NCBI GenBank assembly: GCA_938046115.1
Contig: CALIXX010000031.1
Location: 1-8,573, forward strand
Reading direction: 5' to 3'
Source of the DNA: an uncultured Candidatus Saccharibacteria bacterium
Lineage (GTDB): Bacteria; Patescibacteriota; Saccharimonadia; Saccharimonadales; Saccharimonadaceae
DNA length: 8,573 bases
In this document: piece after piece, positions 4,068 through 8,573 of the stretch
Layout: each line of letters starts with the position of its first letter
Position numbering within the stretch: position 1 is the first letter of the stretch
The notes under the pieces: model-generated
Told to the model about the DNA's origin: nothing
Database searches by the model: none
The model's input: the letters and a program-made list of their open reading frames with translations, nothing else
Made by a program: the position numbers and the translations under genes

Positions 4068-6935
4068 CTAGTCAATGCGGCGCTTTTCGAGTTTGAGTGT
4101 GCCAATGGCGGCGCTATCGGCAGCACTTAGCTTGACGCCAGTAAGGCGAAGCTTCTTGAGGCTGCCAAATGTCGCTAGTTGGTTGCCGTTGGCCAGTGTG
4201 GTCTTGCGGCTGTAGTCGTAGAGTGAGAGCGACTCCAGGCTACCCTTGCTAGCTGCAACGTCGGCAACGTCTAGCACGAAGCCATCTTTGCCCGAGAGCG
4301 AGACCCGCTTGAGGTGCGTAAGCTTAGCAAGTGGCTTGGTGGAGGCAATTGGGTTGCCCGAGACCATCACGAGCTTGAGGTTTGCCAGGCCAGCGATTGG
4401 GTCGAGCGACTCAATCTGGTTGGAATGAGCGGTCAACGAAGTCAGCTTGGTTAGCTTAGCGAGCGGTGCAAGGCTCTTCACCTTGTTACCGTCAATTGCC
4501 AGCCAGTCGAGGTTCGTTGCTGCCTCAAGACCAGTCAGGTCGGCCGCTTTGCGGTCATCTGCTGCATCACCCGGCAAAATGAGCGACAAGCCAGTTAGCT
4601 TTTGCATCTCACCTGCTGTCACGTCCTGTGAGGCGCTGCGGCGTGCGCCAAGGGTCTCAGACAGGCGCTTGTTGATTGCCGCCTTGAGGTGGGCGTCTGG
4701 GACCGCTACAGTGCTGTTGTCGCTCTTGGTATCGGCCTCAGCGGTTTGGGCTGCATGAGCAGTGTCAGCTTTACTGGCGCTGCCCATGCCCGGCGCTTTT
4801 GGGTTTGCTTGCCCGTTGGTCGTTGCACCATTGGCGTTGTTCTGCTGTGGAGTGCTGCTACTCTTGCTGCTGATGTTTGGTTCGCCACCCGTCATGTTGG
4901 CATTGACCAGTGCACCACGGTTCACCTTGGTGCCGGCCTTCACGGTTGCCCCGCTTGGGTCGATTGCCTTCGCTACGTCGGCAGGCAACTCCTTACCACT
5001 GTTGGCAGCAGGGCTACCAGCCTTGATGGTGTAGTTACTCTTATTGTAGTCGTTGTTGTTCGCAGCTTCGCTGGTGAAGAATGGGTTGGCGCTGCGTGAG
5101 CCAGTTTGGTCGAGCGAGTTGCGCTCCAGGCCGTCAATCGCCTTGCTGACCCGGCCATCCTTGGCAATGTCTGATGTCTTGCTAAAGAGGACGTCGATCG
5201 GCGCGTCCGTCTGAGCCAAGTCCCAGGTAAAGACGGTCTTATCGACATTGGTGTCGTTGCGGTAGTAGACGTTGTAGTCGAGGCCAGCAAACATCTCATT
5301 CGTGCCAACCTTTGGCCCGCCAATGTTGGCACCACCCTTGGTGCGGACACCATATGCCCAGTATGGGCTGTCGCCATCCTTAGCCGTTGCGGCACGTGAT
5401 GAGATGATGTTGTTGTACATCTCTGTGCCTGTTGTGTCCCAGCTCAGGCCCTTGGCTTGCGACCAGCTCTCTGGTGCAGTACAGGTGCTACCTTGGTAGG
5501 CATTACAACCCTTGCTACGGGTGTCCTCGCGGACGCGGATTGGGTAGGCGGTGCGTGAGATAGAGTTGTTGTAGATCTTCGTCTTACTACTACCCGACAC
5601 GAGGATACCAGAACCCGAACCCTCGATGATGTTCGAAGCAATGATACCAGTGTGCGACACCTCATAGAAGATCGCCATCTGCACGTTGGTAAAGTAGTTG
5701 TTGACGATGTTAGTGTTGATACATCCTTCATCACACCAGAAGCCTGGCAGCTGGTGGCGCTTAGCCACAGCGATGTCGGAGTTGGTCGAGCCAGACTTCG
5801 AGTAGTCCACCACATTGTTGCGGAAGGTGAAGTTCTCGGCGTGAGTCACCTTCACATCGGCCATACCACACCACGAGGTACAGTAGCTACCATTGGTCTC
5901 AAAGCCAGCGGCGTTGTTGTTGCTAAAGGTGTTGTTTTCAAACACCGCATTCTCGATGCGGTTTGCACCAGCACCATTACCCCCGTTGTCGAGGAATTGG
6001 CTGTTCTTCACTACGCTGCCCGATGCTTTATCGAGGAACAACCCCGAGTTCGAGTTCTGCGCCACGATCACATCTTGCACCAGCGAGTTCTTGCCGTTGA
6101 TGGAGATGGCGATTGGCCCAGCCTTGTCATCCAGCTGTGGATCTTTAAAGCCCCAGGTTTGGTTGGGTGCATACTGCGAAATGTTAATACCCTGCAGCTT
6201 GAAGTTCTCACCTGTTGTAGTAAAGGCGCGAGTGCGCTGCGAGATCTCCGTTGTGCCAGCCGTTGGGTCTGAGCCTAGGTAGTAACTCACGGTGTCTTGC
6301 CGACCTGGGTTGAAGTGCCCACCGCTGCGCGTCGTCTGAGTGGCGTCTTCCACATAGAACTTGCCTGGGCCAACCTCAGCCTTGCTTCCCACCTGCGTCA
6401 GTGGCTTGTCGTTAATAAAGACCTGCTCTGGGTAGGCAGCCATACCTTCGACTTCTGGCTTGATGTTGGTCGTACAGACATGGCAGAAGTTCTGGAAGTT
6501 GCCAGTGGCCTTCCACATATTGCCTTCGCGCGACCAGTTGGTCACGACGTCGCTACCCTTCAGCCACACCTCAGCGTTCGGTGCTGCCTGCATGGTGACA
6601 TTCTTCTTCGTCACAAAGAAGTGTGGCTCGCGGTAGATACCACTCTTTGCTACCACTGTTCCGCCGTCGCCGATCTTCGTAACGGCGCGACCAAAGCTCT
6701 TGTACGGTGCTGACTCACTTCCGTTACCTTTGTTGTCATCCCCGTTGGGCGACACCCAGGCTACGTTGGCGTTCGGCACAGCGTAATTTGCCTTGATATA
6801 ATTATAGTTTTTATTCAGACCGGCTGCGTTCACCGAATTGAGGCCATAAAAAAGCCCGCCTATAGCGAGCCCACTCACAGCCACAACCGATGCGATGCGC
6901 ATGACGATCCCACGTTTTTGACGTCTAATCTTCAC
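4068..6935 (-). CDS. Secreted right-handed parallel beta-helix protein with C-terminal leucine-rich repeats
   Basis: The protein has 955 aa. Residues 1-9 are basic (KIRRQKRG), 10-31 hydrophobic, and VNA (35-37) is a signal-peptidase I site, so it is exported. Residues ~57-103 (AWVSPNGDD, then APYKSFGRAV and GGTVVAKSGIYRE) match the entry strands of pectate-lyase-like beta-helix proteins. Residues ~275-560 are coils rich in Asn and Gly (VFENNTFSNN, IVNNYFTNV, KIYNNSIS), and ~615-680 cap the fold. Eight cysteines fall in close pairs (151/154, 352/356, 401/405, 477/485), probably disulfides. Residues ~681-742 are a Ser/Asn/Ala linker. Residues 744-781 resemble the cap of internalin-like repeats (VAVPDAHLKAAI), and ~799-935 hold about six LRRs of ~22 residues. 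The GTG start has GGAGG 8 nt upstream; ATG 6902 lacks one. No sortase signal or C-terminal anchor is seen. Such helices bind or cleave polysaccharides, whereas LRRs bind proteins; a host-surface role is inferred. No catalytic residues were assigned. Confidence 0.9.
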   Translation of the reverse strand: MKIRRQKRGIVMRIASVVAVSGLAIGGLFYGLNSVNAAGLNKNYNYIKANYAVPNANVAWVSPNGDDNKGNGSESAPYKSFGRAVTKIGDGGTVVAKSGIYREPHFFVTKKNVTMQAAPNAEVWLKGSDVVTNWSREGNMWKATGNFQNFCHVCTTNIKPEVEGMAAYPEQVFINDKPLTQVGSKAEVGPGKFYVEDATQTTRSGGHFNPGRQDTVSYYLGSDPTAGTTEISQRTRAFTTTGENFKLQGINISQYAPNQTWGFKDPQLDDKAGPIAISINGKNSLVQDVIVAQNSNSGLFLDKASGSVVKNSQFLDNGGNGAGANRIENAVFENNTFSNNNAAGFETNGSYCTSWCGMADVKVTHAENFTFRNNVVDYSKSGSTNSDIAVAKRHQLPGFWCDEGCINTNIVNNYFTNVQMAIFYEVSHTGIIASNIIEGSGSGILVSGSSKTKIYNNSISRTAYPIRVREDTRSKGCNAYQGSTCTAPESWSQAKGLSWDTTGTEMYNNIISSRAATAKDGDSPYWAYGVRTKGGANIGGPKVGTNEMFAGLDYNVYYRNDTNVDKTVFTWDLAQTDAPIDVLFSKTSDIAKDGRVSKAIDGLERNSLDQTGSRSANPFFTSEAANNNDYNKSNYTIKAGSPAANSGKELPADVAKAIDPSGATVKAGTKVNRGALVNANMTGGEPNISSKSSSTPQQNNANGATTNGQANPKAPGMGSASKADTAHAAQTAEADTKSDNSTVAVPDAHLKAAINKRLSETLGARRSASQDVTAGEMQKLTGLSLILPGDAADDRKAADLTGLEAATNLDWLAIDGNKVKSLAPLAKLTKLTSLTAHSNQIESLDPIAGLANLKLVMVSGNPIASTKPLAKLTHLKRVSLSGKDGFVLDVADVAASKGSLESLSLYDYSRKTTLANGNQLATFGSLKKLRLTGVKLSAADSAAIGTLKLEKRRID

Positions 6936-6985
6936 TGCTCTTTCCTCCCCTTGTCGGTTGGCGTTAGATTTACGTTACAAAGACT

Positions 6986-7013
6986 ATTCTATCATAATGG
7001 CCGCACTGGTCAA
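6986..7013 (-). promoter_or_regulatory. Sigma70-type promoter of the beta-helix/LRR gene
   Basis: On the minus strand, TTGACC (7013-7008) and TAGAAT (6991-6986) are 16 bp apart, each matching consensus at five of six positions. Transcription would begin near 6979, leaving a leader of about 44 nt that includes the GGAGG ribosome binding site. This supports a gene expressed on its own. Confidence 0.72.
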
Positions 7014-7202
7014 TTAACCATAACCCGCATGACCGCACTATCATACCGTGTGTGCCCAGCCCAACACACATACTTCGCCTCTCTCGCTAGTTGTACTATA
7101 GCATCGTACATATATAGATCATACCCCAGATAGTGCTCTTGACATATTTGATACTTCGCACGTATTGCATACATCACTTATTTCACCAAGATCCACACAA
7201 AT
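7014..7202. other. Intergenic region without supported gene
   Basis: No coding frame or RNA gene is supported here. A perfect TTGACA occurs on the plus strand at 7139-7144, but no good -10 follows at 16-18 bp and no plus-strand gene lies downstream before 7857. A TGTGTG/CACACA inverted pair at ~7050-7071 lacks a T-run and is not called. Confidence 0.4.
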
Positions 7203-7231
7203 AAAAATATCATTGTAATATCTACAATGAT
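7203..7231 (-). terminator. Hairpin and T-run downstream of tRNA-Ser(GCU)
   Basis: On the minus strand, ATCATTGTA and TACAATGAT (7231-7223 and 7217-7209) form a perfect 9-bp stem with a 5-nt loop, followed by A and TTTTT (7207-7203). It looks like an intrinsic terminator, although the stem is A/U-rich and therefore weak. The only gene upstream on this strand is tRNA-Ser(GCU), whose 3' end is ~160 nt away, so the primary transcript would have a long trailer. Confidence 0.65.
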
Positions 7232-7389
7232 TCATTCATCTAGCCTTTGTGCTGGTTTTATGCTAAAACTATAGATTGCTAAGCAACCTCAGCATTCGTC
7301 TCATTTAGCTTGTCATTATTGAGTTATATACGCCACTCGGTTGTTTTCGTCATACACACCGAGCTGATAGCCAATAGCTCTAACAATCC

Positions 7390-7482
7390 TGGCGGAGGAG
7401 GGGAGATTCGAACTCCCGCTGCAGGTCTCCCCACACTAACGATTTAGCAAACCGTCCCCTTCAGCCACTTGGGTACTCCTCC
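7390..7482 (-). tRNA. tRNA-Ser (anticodon GCU)
   Basis: This is a class II tRNA of 93 nt on the minus strand. Acceptor arm GGAGGAG/CTCCTCC is perfectly paired, and a 3-bp D-stem CCC/GGG follows. The anticodon stem ACGGT/ATCGT has loop TTGCTAA, giving anticodon GCU (reads AGC/AGU). A long variable arm, TGTGGG/CCTGCA with a GAGA loop, marks it as serine. The T-arm GGGAG/CTCCC has loop TTCGAAT. G73 and CCA are encoded. Confidence 0.96.
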
Positions 7483-7516
7483 AGCGTGTCGGATTGTGCA
7501 CCAACGTGCACTGGCT

Positions 7517-7525
7517 ATTGTAGCA
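7517..7525 (-). promoter_or_regulatory. Extended -10 promoter of tRNA-Ser(GCU)
   Basis: On the minus strand TGCTACAAT (7525-7517) is identical to the extended -10 of the tRNA-Arg promoter. Transcription would start near 7510, 28 nt before the tRNA. The hexamer 17 bp upstream (TAGCGC) is a poor -35, so recognition would depend on the extended -10. Confidence 0.55.
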
Positions 7526-7545
7526 TAGGTCAGGCAATTGCGCTA

Positions 7546-7800
7546 GACATTTGTGAGATACAATTTTATCCCTACTTCGCCGCAGTGTCGTTAGTCATAT
7601 ATTTCCTGCACTCCCCTCCCTTTTATAAAGTGATGTAAATAAGGAAGAAACCAAACATCTCGCTAACGTACCAATTCCTCACGCTGAAGCTCAAAACAGC
7701 ATCATACTAACTAGCGAGCATTTAAGACGTCACTGGCAAACGAGATGAAGGAAGCGAGTCACCGCAGTAGCACAAGCTGAGAAATTTCACCGCTTTCCTC
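7546..7800. other. Intergenic region without supported gene
   Basis: No coding frame or RNA gene is supported. A 7-bp inverted repeat, CTCGCTA (7659-7665) and TAGCGAG (7712-7718), is separated by 46 bp and is not clearly meaningful. A minus-strand GGGAGG near 7615-7620 precedes only very short frames. Confidence 0.4.
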
Positions 7801-7829
7801 TCGACAAAAAAAACGCCATATCGTATAAT
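7801..7829 (+). promoter_or_regulatory. Near-consensus promoter of the pilin gene
   Basis: TCGACA (7801-7806, five of six) and a perfect TATAAT (7824-7829) are separated by 17 bp. The spacer begins with a run of A. Transcription would begin near 7836, just before the AAAGGAG ribosome binding site at 7839-7845. The near-perfect match suggests strong constitutive expression. Confidence 0.85.
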
Positions 7830-7856
7830 TACAAGATAAAAGGAGCTAAGTTTATT

Positions 7857-8285
7857 ATGCTAAAAAAATGTCTACTATCTATCAGTGCACTCGCCCTCAT
7901 CGGGGGTGGGATAATTGCTGCTGCACCGCCCAGCGCTGCAATCGGCGGCGTGTCAGATGGTGCCAGCCGCTCACGGGGCAAAGACCAGCCAGCCGATCTC
8001 TTTGGTGACGCTGGTATCTTCACACGAGTAAGCAACATCATGCTGTTTCTCGTTGGTGCTATCGCGGTCATTATGATCATCTTCGGTGGTATTCGTTATG
8101 TTGTCTCTGGTGGTAATTCATCACAGGTGCAGGGCGCGAAGAATACTATTATGTATGCCCTCGTTGGTGTTGTGGTGGCGCTGCTAGCCTATGCGGCGGT
8201 GAACTTTGTCATCAACACCATCATCCCCGGTGGCAACATCAACACTACTACCAATAGCAGCAACACTGGTGCTTCAACCACCTAG
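7857..8285 (+). CDS. T4SS-like pilin (small two-helix secreted/membrane protein)
   Basis: This 142-aa protein has a signal peptide (MLKKCLLSISALALIGGGI), with a likely signal-peptidase cleavage near SAA (26-28). A short polar region (29-55) follows. The first transmembrane helix is at ~60-84 (IMLFLVGAIAVIMIIFGGIR), then YVVSGGNSSQVQGAKN as the inter-helix loop, and a second helix at ~95-122. A Thr/Asn/Ser-rich tail closes it. This pattern, especially the helix ending in GGIRYVVSGG and the loop with the small-residue-rich second helix, matches the VirB2/TrbC-like T4SS pilin family common in Patescibacteria. Mature subunits would form a membrane-embedded or surface filament. The start is fixed by AGGAG 11 nt before ATG 7857. 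The gene is monocistronic, with its own promoter and terminator; no VirB4, VirB6 or coupling-protein gene is in the window. The substrate is unknown. Confidence 0.85.
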   Translation: MLKKCLLSISALALIGGGIIAAAPPSAAIGGVSDGASRSRGKDQPADLFGDAGIFTRVSNIMLFLVGAIAVIMIIFGGIRYVVSGGNSSQVQGAKNTIMYALVGVVVALLAYAAVNFVINTIIPGGNINTTTNSSNTGASTT

Positions 8286-8321
8286 CCAATAATACTTGGC
8301 TCTCTTCTCACACAAACATAT

Positions 8322-8349
8322 GCGCACACCATCGCGGTGTGCGCTTTTT
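8322..8349 (+). terminator. Intrinsic terminator of the pilin gene
   Basis: GCGCACACC (8322-8330) and GGTGTGCGC (8336-8344) make a perfect 9-bp G/C-rich stem with a 5-nt loop, followed by TTTTT (8345-8349). It lies 36 nt after the pilin stop codon and should terminate efficiently. Confidence 0.94.
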
Positions 8350-8426
8350 ATTGTGTCTTGCCTGAGTTTGCAAAAACAGAAAGAGAGCAAGCATGGCGCA
8401 CAAAAGTAATCGCATGTTTTCGTAAT

Positions 8427-8456
8427 AAAAAATCTACAAGCATCATCAGCCTGCAG
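8427..8456 (-). terminator. Probable intrinsic terminator of tRNA-Ser(CGA)
   Basis: On the minus strand CTGCAGG and CTTGTAG (8456-8450 and 8440-8434) pair over 7 bp with two G-U pairs, and one further C-G pair closes a 7-nt loop. A and six T (8432-8427) follow. It begins 20 nt after the tRNA-Ser(CGA) 3' end and faces the pilin terminator, so the convergent units are separated. Confidence 0.7.
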
Positions 8457-8475
8457 GTTAACAGTGTCAAAAACA

Positions 8476-8563
8476 TGGCGGAGAGAGAGGGATTCGAACC
8501 CTCGAAGCCTTGCGGCTTACCGCTTTTCGAGAGCGGCCAGTTCAACCACTCCTGCACCTCTCC
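8476..8563 (-). tRNA. tRNA-Ser (anticodon CGA)
   Basis: This is a class II tRNA of 88 nt on the minus strand. Acceptor arm GGAGAGG pairs with TCTCTCC (one G-U). The anticodon stem CCGCT/AGCGG has loop CTCGAAA, anticodon CGA (reads UCG). A long variable arm, AAGCC/GGCTT around GCAA, is typical of serine. The T-arm GAGGG/CCCTC has loop TTCGAAT. G73 and CCA are encoded. Its promoter lies beyond the window edge. Confidence 0.96.
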
Positions 8564-8573
8564 ACTGTGGCCG

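Noticed and set aside
4706..6713. Several plus- and minus-strand ORFs of 60-206 codons inside the beta-helix gene
   Set aside because: They are shadows of the 955-codon frame, which has a signal peptide, domains, promoter, Shine-Dalgarno and terminator.
7139..7168. Perfect TTGACA on the plus strand as a promoter
   Set aside because: Hexamers at 16-18 bp (GTATTG, TATTGC) are poor and no plus-strand gene follows within 600 bp.
7659..7718. Inverted repeat CTCGCTA...TAGCGAG with a 46-bp spacer
   Set aside because: Seven base pairs at this distance are expected by chance, and no gene or T-run is associated.
1..8573. CRISPR array, insertion-sequence ends or tandem repeat array
   Set aside because: No regularly spaced direct repeats, and no paired terminal inverted repeats with target duplications, were found by eye on either strand.

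Overview
The window most likely comes from a Candidatus Saccharibacteria (TM7/Patescibacteria) genome. This is inferred from gene content and style: a small two-helix T4SS-type pilin, tRNAs with encoded CCA, short monocistronic units, standard stop codons with TGA as stop, and a large secreted beta-helix protein. The first ~1.1 kb is different. It is visibly GC-rich, with codons ending mostly in G or C, and looks actinobacterial. Actinobacteria are the usual hosts of Saccharibacteria, so this is either acquired DNA or an assembly junction.

Layout. Positions 1-~1130 are GC-rich: the first 26 codons of an unidentified leftward gene (80..1), a weak small ORF (357-476), a stand-alone tyrosine-recombinase core-binding (SAM-like) domain protein (498-899), and an unidentified ORF (929-1153) whose coding bias fades near its end. 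Positions ~1130-1980 hold no intact recognisable gene. They contain what looks like a frameshifted leftward gene remnant (1560..1173) and a possible 59-aa leftward ORF (1928..1749). That ORF is divergent from a 248-aa orphan gene (1986-2732) across a 57-bp gap containing an 8-bp-arm inverted repeat. Positions 2867-3502 encode a two-helix membrane protein with a near-leaderless promoter, followed by tRNA-Arg(GCG) with its own promoter and terminator.

Positions 6935..4068 (minus) encode a 955-aa secreted protein: signal peptide, right-handed parallel beta-helix, low-complexity linker, and internalin-like leucine-rich repeats. It has a clear promoter, a GTG start with a strong Shine-Dalgarno, and a GNRA-loop terminator. 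The rest holds tRNA-Ser(GCU) (minus), the T4SS-like pilin gene (7857-8285, plus) with near-consensus promoter and strong terminator, and tRNA-Ser(CGA) (minus).

How the genes fit together: there is no long operon, and almost every unit has its own promoter and terminator. The two best-supported protein genes, the beta-helix/LRR protein and the pilin, are both extracytoplasmic. They fit an episymbiont's contact with a host cell, but that is inference. The accessory block at 1-2732 is the least explained part of the window.
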